Notes: generated by a model from the letters alone, not told the origin. 19,957 nucleotides of DNA from Paracoccaceae bacterium (GCA_902525995.1 CABZJG010000010.1:1-19957), one strand, 5' to 3'; numbered from the stretch's first letter, positions 1-6,738 are shown. Numbers and translations are program-made.

Positions 1-34
1 CGGCAGCGCCTTTCAATCGGATTTGCAGGATCAT
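1..34 (-). CDS. Start of a further left-operon gene (partial)
   Basis: An ATG on the minus strand at 34-32 is preceded by a purine-rich ribosome binding site (GAGGAGAGGAAAC directly before the ATG). It opens a frame reading MILQIRLKGAA that runs off the window edge. It begins 15 bases after the stop of the helicase gene and so continues the left operon. Only eleven residues are visible, so no function can be given. Confidence 0.5.
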   Translation of the reverse strand, partial: MILQIRLKGAA

Positions 35-49
35 GTTTCCTCTCCTCAA

Positions 50-1159
50 TTAACGAACGATTGTGATTTTTTCGGCTGCCCGGGTGATCCCGGTGTAGAG
101 CCAGCGGCGCCACTCAGCGCGGAAGGCCGAGCTTTCATCGAACAGCACCACGTTGTCCCACTGGCTGCCCTGCGCCTTGTGGACGGTCAGCGCGTAGCCA
201 TAGTTGAACTGGTCAGTGCCCCGGAGTTCTTTCCAATCAATCTGCTCGTGACCGCCGGCGAAAAACTCCTCACGCACGCGCACTGTGATCGCGGCCTGCC
301 CCTCAAAATCGGATGACAGAATGTCGAGCTTGATCATGTTGTCGTTGATCGCGCCTGTCGGGCGCTCATGCACCTCTGACACGGTGAACAGCCCGCCATT
401 GAACAGGCCGTTCGAACGATTGTTTTTGAGGCAGACGAGACGATCACCCGGCTCGGGCATGCAGTTCATGCGCCCCGCCAGTTCACGCATCCGCTTGTTG
501 TAGAGGTGACGGGTCAAGTTCTTACCCACCAACACCTGATCGGCCTTGGTAATCATGTCGGGTTCGACATCGCTCCGGGGCATGACGCAGCTCGTGCCGT
601 AGCTGCCGAAACTCAGGTCACGGCCTTCGCGCACATCCGTAGCGAGGCGAACAATGGGATTGCCCTCGGCCTGCCGATGAATCTCGGTGAGCATCTGATC
701 GGATTCGTGATCGGTGAAGAAACCGCCACCCTTGACCGAAGGAAGCTGCGCCGGATCACCAAGGACGAGGATGGGTTTGCCGAATGACATCAGGTCGCGC
801 CCGAGGTCTCCGTCAACCATTGAGCATTCGTCGATCACAACGAGAGCGGCGTCTTTGACAGAACTATCGGGGTCGAGAACAAACTTGATTGCCCCGGTCG
901 CCTCGTCTTGCTGGGGGGAGTAGATCGTGCCGTGGATCGTGTTCGCACCGTGGCAGCCGCTCTTGCGCATGACCATTGCGGCTTTGCCGGTGAACGCGGC
1001 ATAGGCGGTCTCGCCGTCGATCTGCGAGGCAAAGTGGCGGGCCAGCGTGGTCTTGCCCGTGCCAGCATATCCAAACACGCGATAAATCTGCTCGTTCCCA
1101 GCCTTGTGCCAGGTTGAAACCCCGTCGAGGGCAGCGCGTTGTTGAGGGGACCAATCCAA
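50..1159 (-). CDS. RecD/Dda-like SF1B DNA helicase
   Basis: A 369-residue ATP-dependent DNA helicase of superfamily 1B, the RecD2/Dda type, expected to unwind DNA in phage recombination or replication. Motifs appear in order: Q-motif glutamines at 6-7; Walker A GYAGTGKTT at 30-38; Walker B DECSMV at 110-115; motif III GDPAQLP at 134-140; motif IV-like TEIHRQ around 158-163; motif V YALTVHKAQGSQ at 322-333; motif VI YTGITRA at 355-361. All key residues seem intact, and the length suits a compact phage Dda-like enzyme. The start is TTG, chosen because AGGAG lies seven bases upstream. That site overlaps the TAG stop of the preceding nuclease gene, so the two are probably translationally coupled. 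It is distal in the left operon, after ssb. Confidence 0.9.
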   Translation of the reverse strand: MDWSPQQRAALDGVSTWHKAGNEQIYRVFGYAGTGKTTLARHFASQIDGETAYAAFTGKAAMVMRKSGCHGANTIHGTIYSPQQDEATGAIKFVLDPDSSVKDAALVVIDECSMVDGDLGRDLMSFGKPILVLGDPAQLPSVKGGGFFTDHESDQMLTEIHRQAEGNPIVRLATDVREGRDLSFGSYGTSCVMPRSDVEPDMITKADQVLVGKNLTRHLYNKRMRELAGRMNCMPEPGDRLVCLKNNRSNGLFNGGLFTVSEVHERPTGAINDNMIKLDILSSDFEGQAAITVRVREEFFAGGHEQIDWKELRGTDQFNYGYALTVHKAQGSQWDNVVLFDESSAFRAEWRRWLYTGITRAAEKITIVR

Positions 1160-1169
1160 TTTTCTGCTC

Positions 1170-1496
1170 CTATTTGACCTGTAAAACCCGGTGCAGGGCC
1201 ATAAATTGCTGACTGCGATAAAGGGCGTTCAGCACCTCCCAATCGCTGGGCTGTTCGGTGTGGTTGGAGCGGCCATTGATGATGTCGTGGCAGCGGTCAC
1301 ACAGATACAGGCCGAAGAAATCGTGGGGCTTTTGAGCCATCCCGAGCGCCCATTTCCCCCGCAGATGCGCCAGAACCGTGTGCTCCGGGTTCTCGCGGAA
1401 TCCGAACAAAGCCAGCGTGCAAGGGATCGTCTCGTGCTTGGGCAGGTTGCGGATCGCGACCGATACGATGGGCGGGAGCTTGGGGAGCGCGGTCAT
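1170..1496 (-). CDS. YbcO/DUF1364-type HNH-like nuclease
   Basis: A 108-residue protein resembling the YbcO/DUF1364 family of small lambdoid-prophage nucleases, which have an HNH-like metal-binding fold. Visible features are the AHLRGKWALG segment, then a KPHDFFG stretch, then YLCDRCHDIINGR with a Cys-x-x-Cys-His cluster near the middle. In that family this region holds the metal ligands. The chosen ATG at 1496-1494 overlaps the upstream stop as ATGA; a longer frame back to 1538 would run deep into the upstream gene. The family call is made from motif memory only. A role in recombination or repair fits its neighbours ssb, recT and a helicase. Confidence 0.6.
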   Translation of the reverse strand: MTALPKLPPIVSVAIRNLPKHETIPCTLALFGFRENPEHTVLAHLRGKWALGMAQKPHDFFGLYLCDRCHDIINGRSNHTEQPSDWEVLNALYRSQQFMALHRVLQVK

Positions 1497-1696
1497 TTCC
1501 GAAACTCCGCAATGATTTTGTCCACCTTCATCGCCCAATCACTCTCCATGAGATGCGGGCAAATCTCCTCCTCGATCACGCCGACGGCCTTGAACACAAA
1601 GTCGCAGAACTGCTCTTCGCTCATGCTGTCGAAGCGGGTGGAGATGTAATCAATCTCATGGGTGCGCCCGGTCAGGCGAGCAATGTGCTCGGGCAT
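1493..1696 (-). CDS. Small protein of unknown function (67 aa)
   Basis: I do not recognise this protein. It is an acidic, largely helical 67-residue protein beginning MPEHIARLTG, with one Cys in EEQFCDFVF and another in EEICPHL. The start at 1696-1694 is preferred over an ATG four codons upstream. GGAG stands six bases before it, and the ATG shares a base with the ssb stop (TGATG), which implies coupling to SSB translation. It could be an SSB- or helicase-associated accessory protein, but only its position suggests that. Confidence 0.7.
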   Translation of the reverse strand: MPEHIARLTGRTHEIDYISTRFDSMSEEQFCDFVFKAVGVIEEEICPHLMESDWAMKVDKIIAEFRK

Positions 1697-2190
1697 CAGA
1701 TTCTCCATTCCATGAGGAACGGAATTTCATCGTCCAAATCGCCACCGGGTCGCCCACCGGAACCGTATTCGCCGCTATCAGGCGATTGACGTGCGGGGTC
1801 GGAATAGCCCGAGCCACCGCCGTTGTTGCCGCCGTCGTTCTTGCTATCCAGCATGGTCAGCGAGGAACTATATGGGCGCAACACGACCTCAGTGGTGTAG
1901 CGATCTTGCCCGGATTGGTCCTGCCACTTGCGGGTCTCTAGCTGGCCCTCGACGCAGATTTTGGAGCCCTTGCGCAGATATTGCTCGGCGAGGCGCACCA
2001 AAGGTTCCGCGTGGATCGTGACCCGATGCCATTCGGTGCGTTCACGGCGCTCGCCGGAATTACGGCCTTTCCATGTTTGGGAGGTTGCGATTCTGAGATT
2101 GCAAACCTTGCCGCCATTTTCAAAGCTGCGGACCTCTGGGTCTTGCCCGAGGTTGCCGATGAGAGTGACTCTGTTGAGGGAACCGGCCAT
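1696..2190 (-). CDS. ssb: Single-stranded DNA-binding protein
   Basis: A 164-residue SSB that binds single-stranded DNA in phage replication and recombination. The N-terminal OB fold (about 1-110) shows the classical pattern: SLNRVTLIGNLGQDPEVR near the start, then TEWHRVTIHAE, then a KGSKICVEGQLETRKWQD strand. A Gly/Ser/Asp-rich linker follows, then the acidic protein-interaction tip DDEIPF. Unusually the tip is not terminal: LMEWRI follows it, and those codons contain the ribosome binding site of the next gene. A GTG one codon upstream is less likely than the ATG at 2190-2188, which forms a TGATG overlap with the preceding gene. It sits downstream of recT, as in many phages. Confidence 0.95.
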   Translation of the reverse strand: MAGSLNRVTLIGNLGQDPEVRSFENGGKVCNLRIATSQTWKGRNSGERRERTEWHRVTIHAEPLVRLAEQYLRKGSKICVEGQLETRKWQDQSGQDRYTTEVVLRPYSSSLTMLDSKNDGGNNGGGSGYSDPARQSPDSGEYGSGGRPGGDLDDEIPFLMEWRI

Positions 2191-2372
2191 CACTGGACCT
2201 CCACGCTTTGTAGGATTTCCTCCAACTTCGCTTGGCGCGACTCCGAGAGTTCTCGCTGAATTGCGTTTTCGTCGAAGTTGAAGGGATATTCGGCGTTGTA
2301 GCCTTCACCGCTCGCTTGAAACCCGGCGTCGTAGGCCCATTCCAGCAAACTCATGAGATCGATTGCCGCCAT
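2190..2372 (-). CDS. Small protein of unknown function (60 aa)
   Basis: Not recognised. A 60-residue acidic protein beginning MAAIDLMSLLEWAYDAG, with a helical C-terminal half ending QAKLEEILQSVEVQ. The ATG at 2372-2370 overlaps the upstream stop as TGATG, and its own stop overlaps the ssb start the same way. It is therefore locked into the same translational chain as ssb. No signal peptide or membrane segment is visible. Confidence 0.7.
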   Translation of the reverse strand: MAAIDLMSLLEWAYDAGFQASGEGYNAEYPFNFDENAIQRELSESRQAKLEEILQSVEVQ

Positions 2373-2602
2373 CACGCGACCTCCTTCTCAATCGTAGGAG
2401 CAGGCAGCCGATCCCGGCCCGCAGCGGTGATCCGGTAGCGCATCTCGCCCACCTCAAGGACGGCACTGGCAAGACCGTGATCGGCGAGGACATCAAGCAG
2501 GCTTTCCGATGCCCCGATCTGGTCGGCGGAGCGAAACTCATCGTCGAGCTTGCCAAGGCAGAGCTTGTGCTGGCGTGTCAGTTTTTTGATCCGCTTACCC
2601 AT
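2372..2602 (-). CDS. Small basic protein, possible winged-helix fold (76 aa)
   Basis: A 76-residue protein starting MGKRIKKLTRQHK. The middle reads SESLLDVLADHGLAS, followed by a strand-like VLEVGEMRYRITAAGRDRL. A helix-turn-helix with a small wing would look like this, so a DNA-binding role is possible but unproven. The start at 2602-2600 overlaps the end of the recT frame by eight bases. The longer upstream extension of the frame is a shadow of the recT C-terminal region and was not used. Confidence 0.6.
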   Translation of the reverse strand: MGKRIKKLTRQHKLCLGKLDDEFRSADQIGASESLLDVLADHGLASAVLEVGEMRYRITAAGRDRLPAPTIEKEVA

Positions 2603-3098
2603 TGGCCAGTTCCTCCCGGCGGGTGTCTGCGGCCTCGGTGATCTGCTGGTGGTAAGGGGTGCCTTCGGTCTGGGCGATCTGGGAGCCGTAGATTTCCAGC
2701 ACCGCTTCAACCGCGCCACCGTCCTCGGCCTCTGACAATTCGCTGGCGATCAGCTTGACAAGGCCAGAAAACGCTTCGTTTTCTTCCTCAGGCTTGCTTT
2801 CCAGCGGCGCTTTTTTGGCGGGCTCTTCGGGCACTTCGGCTTTTGCCTTCTTGGCCTTGGGCGCCTTCTCTTCGGTTGGCTTCTTAGGCTCGGACTCCTG
2901 TGCCTCTGCCTGCTCTTCATCGGCAGGGATTGCTTCGGCCTCTATCGTCTCGCCCGTTTCCGGCGATCCCTGATCCGGGTGCATGGCAAAGTTGGCGAAG
3001 TTGGCCTTGCTGCCATCAACTTCAAGCGCCTCGGTTACCTTCTCGACCGAGATCGGCAATTCGTTGAACAGCGCTCGCACAGCCGTTTTTCGCGCCAT
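2595..3098 (-). CDS. RecT C-terminal fragment, downstream of the amber codon
   Basis: The first ATG after the amber codon opens a 167-residue frame starting MARKTAVRALFNELPIS, which is the end of the RecT core. It is followed by about 60 residues rich in Glu, Lys, Ala and Pro and a C-terminal helical stretch (FSGLVKLIASELSEAEDG and on). No convincing ribosome binding site stands before this ATG. Independent production is therefore doubtful, and the frame is best read as the tail of the interrupted recT. The charged linker resembles a flexible tether. Confidence 0.55.
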   Translation of the reverse strand: MARKTAVRALFNELPISVEKVTEALEVDGSKANFANFAMHPDQGSPETGETIEAEAIPADEEQAEAQESEPKKPTEEKAPKAKKAKAEVPEEPAKKAPLESKPEEENEAFSGLVKLIASELSEAEDGGAVEAVLEIYGSQIAQTEGTPYHQQITEAADTRREELANG

Positions 3099-3161
3099 CT
3101 GATGTTCGTGCGCGATCCAAGGGCTGTCCTTCTTGCCGTATTTCTTGGCAGTCTTGTATCC

Positions 3162-3719
3162 CTACGAAGCGTCCCGAACCTTGAGCACCTCGGCATAGGG
3201 GAGCACGATGAATGCTTCGCCATCCGTCAGCTTGGCGTGGCAATAGGCATGGGTCGGCTTCGAACGCTCGCCCGCCGGGATGTGCTTGAGGTGCTGGTTG
3301 GAGCCGTATTCAAACGAGAACTCATCGGCCTCGTAAACAACGTCCGCGTGGATGTTAACCACATGGCCAGAACGCCGCGCAAGATCGACCATGCCCTTGT
3401 AGCCAAGCACAAGCTGCACCTCGGTCACGCCCTTTTTGCGGTTCTCAAAGGGGATCAGATAGGCATGGCCCAGCACCGTGTTCGGCTCCAAGCCGAGACT
3501 CGCGCAGGTCATCATCGAACCGAGCAAAGTCAGCGGGTCGCACTGGCCTAATTTTGGGGTGGTGCGGATCGCATTCGCCATGAGGCGCATCATGCGTTCC
3601 GGCTTCATATGTTCGGCGGCAACGACTTGAAGCTGCTGCTTGGCCATGTCGTTGACCAATAGCTCCTGCACCGTCTGAACCTGCCGAAGCGGCTTTGTAA
3701 CTGCTGTTTGTTTGTACAT
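3162..3719 (-). CDS. recT: RecT N-terminal fragment, up to the amber codon
   Basis: This is the 185-residue product if the amber codon terminates translation. It starts MYKQTAVTKPLRQ at the ATG with SD GAGGAA; a TTG four codons earlier is less likely. It contains the bulk of the conserved RecT core but stops at KVRDAS. It lacks the conserved ARKTAVRALFNELP segment, so it would probably not work as a complete annealase. Confidence 0.75.
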   Translation of the reverse strand: MYKQTAVTKPLRQVQTVQELLVNDMAKQQLQVVAAEHMKPERMMRLMANAIRTTPKLGQCDPLTLLGSMMTCASLGLEPNTVLGHAYLIPFENRKKGVTEVQLVLGYKGMVDLARRSGHVVNIHADVVYEADEFSFEYGSNQHLKHIPAGERSKPTHAYCHAKLTDGEAFIVLPYAEVLKVRDAS

Positions 3720-3727
3720 GAATTTCC

Positions 3728-3787
3728 TCAATCGTCTGAAATGGTGTGGTTGCCTTGCGGCGGGTGGACCGTGATGAACCCGATCAT
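3728..3787 (-). CDS. Micro-ORF (19 aa) ahead of recT
   Basis: ATG at 3787-3785 opens MIGFITVHPPQGNHTISDD. Its start overlaps the stop of an equally tiny frame as ATGA. Its stop lies in the sequence that also holds the recT ribosome binding site. It may be a translational relay between the coiled-coil gene and recT rather than a protein with a function. Only the junctions support it. Confidence 0.25.
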   Translation of the reverse strand: MIGFITVHPPQGNHTISDD

Positions 3788-3849
3788 TGGTCTTGGGTGA
3801 TCGGGCCCTGCCAGATCACGGTGTACGTGAGGCAGAAGGTGCAGATCAC
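3784..3849 (-). CDS. Micro-ORF (21 aa) after the coiled-coil gene
   Basis: A GTG at 3849-3847 overlaps the stop of the coiled-coil gene (GTGA) and opens a 21-codon frame that reads ICTFCLTYTVIWQGPITQDQ after the start. It ends in an ATGA overlap with the next micro-ORF. It would be hydrophobic with a Cys-x-x-Cys. There is no evidence beyond the overlaps. Confidence 0.2.
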   Translation of the reverse strand: MICTFCLTYTVIWQGPITQDQ

Positions 3850-4589
3850 AGCTTGCGCTCCTCTTTGATGTCAAAGCCCGGGATTTTGATTGGATTACCC
3901 TTCGCTGACCGAACCTCAGCATTGGCGAGCCGCAGCAGCAAATCGGTCATTTCAGGGCGCATTCGGTAGTGGAGCATCGCCTGATTGACGTTGGCGATCT
4001 CGACATAACGTCGGGTGCGCAGCGCCGTACGCTTGCCGCCGCCCGTTGCAGAATCCAGCTTGGTGCTTTCGGCCTTCTGCGCCTCAGCTTCGGCTTCACG
4101 GGCAGCTTCGGCGCGTTCCTCGGCCTCTTGCTGGCCCACAACGTCATTGCGCTCTTCGGCTTGCTTGCGGGCGCGTTCAGCCGCTTCCGCCTCTTCACGA
4201 GCCTTGCGCTCTTCCTCCGCCTTGCGAGCCTGTTCCTTGGCCTCTTCCTCGCGCAGGAAGGTTTCAACCAAAGGTTTCACGAGATTGGCGGCACGTTCGA
4301 CGATCTCTTTGACTCGGTTGAACGCCGCATCGATCTCGCGCCCGGCGTCGAGAAAGGGCTGTTTCTGAGCCTTGCGCCGCTCTTCGATCTCTTTGAAAAG
4401 CTGACGGGCACCGCTGAGGAAGTCATTGGCTTTCTGGGCCTGCTCGTTGCTCTCGATCTTGCCCGCGTCTTTCCATTCGCCGGCCGCATCTGCGACCTCG
4501 TCCGCTTTGGTGGCAAGTTCGTCAACCAAGTCCGGGTTAAAGGCGGGGCCTTTATTGTGGTCACGGGGTGGCGGGGACATATTGTTCAC
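3846..4589 (-). CDS. Coiled-coil phage protein of unknown function
   Basis: A 247-residue protein dominated by charged helices. Residues about 110-180 are an almost uninterrupted Glu/Ala/Arg/Lys coiled coil. The C-terminal third (TRRYVEIANVNQAMLHYR and on, to PGFDIKEERKL) looks globular and conserved. Proteins of this shape are common directly upstream of recT in alphaproteobacterial phages, so it may assist recombination, but no catalytic motif is visible. The GTG at 4589-4587 is preferred because AGGA stands about eight bases upstream; the ATG three codons later lies too far from that site. Confidence 0.75.
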   Translation of the reverse strand: MNNMSPPPRDHNKGPAFNPDLVDELATKADEVADAAGEWKDAGKIESNEQAQKANDFLSGARQLFKEIEERRKAQKQPFLDAGREIDAAFNRVKEIVERAANLVKPLVETFLREEEAKEQARKAEEERKAREEAEAAERARKQAEERNDVVGQQEAEERAEAAREAEAEAQKAESTKLDSATGGGKRTALRTRRYVEIANVNQAMLHYRMRPEMTDLLLRLANAEVRSAKGNPIKIPGFDIKEERKL

Positions 4590-4606
4590 GGCAGAGTCCT
4601 TTCAAA

Positions 4607-4996
4607 TCAGGGGCAAATGGGGCGAATAACGTGTTCTTGGAGGTTAAACGGGGCATGAGTCGCGGCCATCGCCTCAATGGATTGGCGCAGCGAACAGAGT
4701 TCGTCGTATTCGGCTTTCGAGATCGGGTTCTTTGACAGCCAGGCCCATTCACGCCGCACATCACGGCGCTCGCCGTCGATTTCGCAAAGAAGCCGCTCGT
4801 CACAGGCAAGCTCCCCTGTCAGCGGGCAAATCTCACGGTCGATCCAAATGCGGGCCGGAACGTAGGGACCACCGCGCACCATGCGCACCTTGAACCAACC
4901 CATATGCGGGTCATTCTCGTGGATGGGCGGGCGCTTCCCTACCAAAGAGTCGCGGTGCCAGCGAAGAAGGTTCGAGAGCGGTGTCGGCTGCCTCAT
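4607..4996 (-). CDS. Conserved-looking phage protein of unknown function (129 aa)
   Basis: A 129-residue protein starting MRQPTPLSNLLRWHRD. It is rich in Trp and Arg (GWFKVRMVRGGPYVPARIW) and has a CPLTGELACDERLLC segment with three Cys that could bind a metal. The second half is helical. I recognise the style from rhodobacterial prophages but know no function. The start at 4996-4994 overlaps the preceding stop as ATGA; the frame extends nine codons further upstream but would then overlap more. Confidence 0.7.
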   Translation of the reverse strand: MRQPTPLSNLLRWHRDSLVGKRPPIHENDPHMGWFKVRMVRGGPYVPARIWIDREICPLTGELACDERLLCEIDGERRDVRREWAWLSKNPISKAEYDELCSLRQSIEAMAATHAPFNLQEHVIRPICP

Positions 4997-5250
4997 TGCG
5001 CTGCCTCCCGCTCCATGTCCCATGAAAGCCGAGTCAGGCGCTGGCCATATTCGGCAACCATCTCCGGCGTGACATCCGGCGACACCAACACCTCGGAATA
5101 GATGGCAGACAGTTTTTCATCGGCGGGCATCGCGCGGCACGCATCGACCAGCATTTGCCAATTGGCGTCAGCCGTGGCCCGAGCGCGGAGCTTCTCAGCT
5201 TCGATTGCAGCGGAAAGCAAGCGCTGACTCTGCCCGAAAAGCCTGAACAT
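4993..5250 (-). CDS. Small helical protein of unknown function (85 aa)
   Basis: Starts MFRLFGQSQRLLSAAIEAEKLRA and appears almost entirely alpha-helical, ending RLSWDMEREAAQ. It shows no motif I can name. The ATG at 5250-5248 forms a TGATG overlap with the upstream gene; a GTG one codon earlier is the alternative. Confidence 0.65.
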   Translation of the reverse strand: MFRLFGQSQRLLSAAIEAEKLRARATADANWQMLVDACRAMPADEKLSAIYSEVLVSPDVTPEMVAEYGQRLTRLSWDMEREAAQ

Positions 5251-5567
5251 CACGCGCCCTCCAAGTCAAATTGGGCGCGGTAAATTGCCTGCTGTTCCTT
5301 GCGGCGGCGCATTTCGTCCAGCACTGCCGGCAACTCAGAAAAGGCTCCCGCAGGCTCAGTTGCCCGAGACCTGCGGGAAGTTTCCGACGAGGCAGTCGGC
5401 AGGGAGGTAACATTCCAGCCCGCCCATTGGCGGAGCATTCTGTTTGCGAGATCGACAATGCTTTGAGGCCAGATGCCGCAAGGCGATGCAACGATCATTT
5501 GTGCGCGGTGCAGTTCACGCGAAAGCCATTCTTGCTTGGTGAGGGACAGGGGCGCGATGTTGCTCAT
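5250..5567 (-). CDS. Protein of unknown function (105 aa)
   Basis: Starts MSNIAPLSLTKQEWLSRELHR. The N-terminal half is helical with a WPQSIVDLANRMLRQW stretch. The middle is Ser/Thr-rich and probably disordered, and the C-terminus has a charged helix DEMRRRKEQQAIYRAQF. Not recognised. The ATG overlaps the upstream stop as ATGA. It is the second gene of the left operon. Confidence 0.65.
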   Translation of the reverse strand: MSNIAPLSLTKQEWLSRELHRAQMIVASPCGIWPQSIVDLANRMLRQWAGWNVTSLPTASSETSRRSRATEPAGAFSELPAVLDEMRRRKEQQAIYRAQFDLEGA

Positions 5568-6001
5568 GCTGCCGCCCTCACGGGTTCAGACACGCGGGCA
5601 ATGTCAGCGGCGTGGATGAACTGGCTGCCACTCCAAGGCTTCACAAAGAAAACTCGGTGCGCCTCGCCAAGCGCATGTTCAGGTGCGCATCCCTCCGCAG
5701 GGTAGAAAAAGCGGTCACGCTTCCATGCGTGGATCAGATATTCAGCCCAACGTTCGGCGCTCAGGACCCAAACTTCGCGGCCCTCCGGCGTGTAGTGCTG
5801 TTTGATCCCGAACCGTTCATCATCGGCGATTTTAAGGTGTTCGATCTCAGCGGCTAAGCGCTCTGACTCGACATGATCGTCGGCGGCAACTGCCTCCCGG
5901 ATCGCAACGGCTCGGTTGATGATGTAGGTTTTGGCGCTCCACCCTTCGGCGACCTTAGCCAAGTCCTCGCGCAGCGCATCTGAAATCAAATCGAAATTCA
6001 T
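5564..6001 (-). CDS. First gene of the left operon, unknown function (145 aa)
   Basis: A 145-residue acidic protein starting MNFDLISDALREDLAK. It includes an aromatic-rich second half (RWAEYLIHAWKRDRFFYPAEG). I do not recognise it. The start at 6001-5999 is chosen because GAGGG stands eight bases upstream. The frame stays open for fifteen more codons, but that extension would run into the operator/promoter region. As the promoter-proximal gene it would be made first after infection or induction, the slot where lambdoid phages place regulators such as N, but nothing in the sequence shows that role. Confidence 0.75.
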   Translation of the reverse strand: MNFDLISDALREDLAKVAEGWSAKTYIINRAVAIREAVAADDHVESERLAAEIEHLKIADDERFGIKQHYTPEGREVWVLSAERWAEYLIHAWKRDRFFYPAEGCAPEHALGEAHRVFFVKPWSGSQFIHAADIARVSEPVRAAA

Positions 6002-6037
6002 ATCGTTTTCCCTCAGGCTTGGTACCTGTGGGGTACA

Positions 6038-6056
6038 TATATGCATAACGCATATA
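6038..6056. promoter_or_regulatory. Operator (left, site 1)
   Basis: A 19-base inverted repeat TATATGC-ATAAC-GCATATA with seven-base arms and a five-base spacer. Its core TATGCATAACGCATA is repeated exactly at 7952-7966 over the right promoter. It is the likely binding site of the S24 repressor and/or the Cro-like protein. Confidence 0.7.
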
Positions 6057-6066
6057 AATGAGTCAA
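6038..6066 (-). promoter_or_regulatory. Left early promoter (PL-like)
   Basis: On the minus strand TTGACT (6066-6061) is followed after 17 bases by CATATA (6043-6038). That is a good -35 box with a weak -10. Transcription would start near 6031 and leave a leader of about 30 bases before the first gene. The operator at 6038-6056 covers the -10 and most of the spacer, so a bound repressor would block polymerase. The rightward promoter has the same TTGACT-17-CATAxA form. Confidence 0.6.
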
Positions 6067-6073
6067 TACTTAA

Positions 6074-6081
6074 TGCATAAC
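6074..6081. promoter_or_regulatory. Possible operator half-site (left, site 2)
   Basis: ATGCATAAC begins at 6074 (the core overlaps 6074-6082) and matches the left half of the neighbouring operators, but no matching right arm follows. It lies between two full sites, just upstream of the -35 box, so it may be a weak or degenerate operator. Confidence 0.3.
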
Positions 6082-6092
6082 TTTCATCCAGT

Positions 6093-6111
6093 AGTATGCA
6101 TCAAGCATACT
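6093..6111. promoter_or_regulatory. Operator (left, site 3)
   Basis: AGTATGC-ATCAA-GCATACT is a perfect inverted repeat with seven-base arms and a five-base spacer. It keeps the TATGC/GCATA half-sites of site 1 but has a different spacer. It lies about 30 bases upstream of the left promoter -35 box. Confidence 0.65.
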
Positions 6112-6222
6112 TTCTGCGTGGAAGGCCCGTTCAAGCGAATCGTTCGCAGCCGATCAAGCCAAACTGTTTTGGCGTCCAGTCAAATATGATAGCTTACTGA
6201 CGAATCCTAGACTGGGGGCCGC

Positions 6223-6738
6223 GTGGAATTTCTTTATTTGTTGATTGCAATCTTCGTTGGCGGCATGGCCTTGTCGGCCCTTGCTCGGGCGTTTGGAGGC
6301 AAGAAGAAAGCGCCCTTAGCTTCCCAACGGCACGACGATCCGACCGGCGACTGGAAGCTTGTGAAGTATGTCCGACACGATGGTGTGGAGCGTGATGAAT
6401 ATACCCACCAACACATGCTGCGAACCAATTACGCCTATCGTGACGCTGCTGATGGCGTATCTACCGCGCCGCAAAATCGAGGAAAACAAGCCCCAGACCG
6501 ATCAGATTGGGAGTTTGAGATTACATACCGAAGTAAGCGTGGCGAGGTTTCTGTTCGCCGCATCAAGAAAATAAGCTTCAACGGAGAGCGAGACCCTTTG
6601 ATTACAGCGTTTTGTGAAAAATCTGGTGAAGAGCGCAGCTTTCGGTCCAGCAACATTCTGGCCTGCACCAATCTCAAAAGCGGTCGAGCGATCAAAGATT
6701 TCGGAACCTACCTCAAGCGAGGCTACGGTTGGCGCTGA
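6223..6738 (+). CDS. Membrane-anchored protein with a WYL-like C-terminal domain
   Basis: A 171-residue protein. Residues about 3-22 form one hydrophobic helix (LYLLIAIFVGGMALSALA), followed by a basic GGKKK stretch that should stay in the cytoplasm. The C-terminal part (about 97-165) has the pattern EITYRSKRGEVSVRRIKKI, then an ITAFCEKSGEERSFR strand pair, then a short helix. This resembles a WYL-type ligand-sensing fold, although I could not verify it. The start is GTG with GGGGG six bases upstream. Its position between the two operator regions, opposite to the repressor, is that of lambda rex-type accessory genes, so a superinfection-exclusion role is an inference worth testing. Confidence 0.65.
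   Translation: MEFLYLLIAIFVGGMALSALARAFGGKKKAPLASQRHDDPTGDWKLVKYVRHDGVERDEYTHQHMLRTNYAYRDAADGVSTAPQNRGKQAPDRSDWEFEITYRSKRGEVSVRRIKKISFNGERDPLITAFCEKSGEERSFRSSNILACTNLKSGRAIKDFGTYLKRGYGWR

Larger units (their letters stand above)
2595..3719 (-). pseudogene. recT: recT-family ssDNA annealing protein interrupted by one amber codon
   Basis: Read through one TAG at 3164-3162 (minus strand), this frame encodes about 374 residues of a RecT-family recombinase, which anneals complementary single strands in phage recombination. The N-terminal part has family landmarks: the SMMTCASLGLEPN and HAYLIPFENR segments and VQLVLGYKGMVDLARRSG. Immediately after the stop the same frame continues GYKTAKKYGKKDSPW, then HQMARKTAVRALFNELPIS, which is the expected next RecT segment. 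No base is gained or lost, so this is a single nonsense change (ancestral CAG, GAG or AAG would each need one substitution), a suppressed amber, or a sequencing error. A Glu/Lys/Ala-rich linker and a short helical C-terminal domain follow. The ATG at 3719-3717 is preceded by GAGGAA. Confidence 0.8.

Noticed and set aside
3728..3922. A 64-residue minus-strand frame between the coiled-coil gene and recT
   Set aside because: Its first half lies inside the coiled-coil gene and shows no ribosome binding site. Only the short ATGA-coupled end was kept, at low confidence.
2595..5023. A RecE/YqaJ or lambda Exo-type exonuclease partner for RecT
   Set aside because: None of the frames near recT shows exonuclease motifs.
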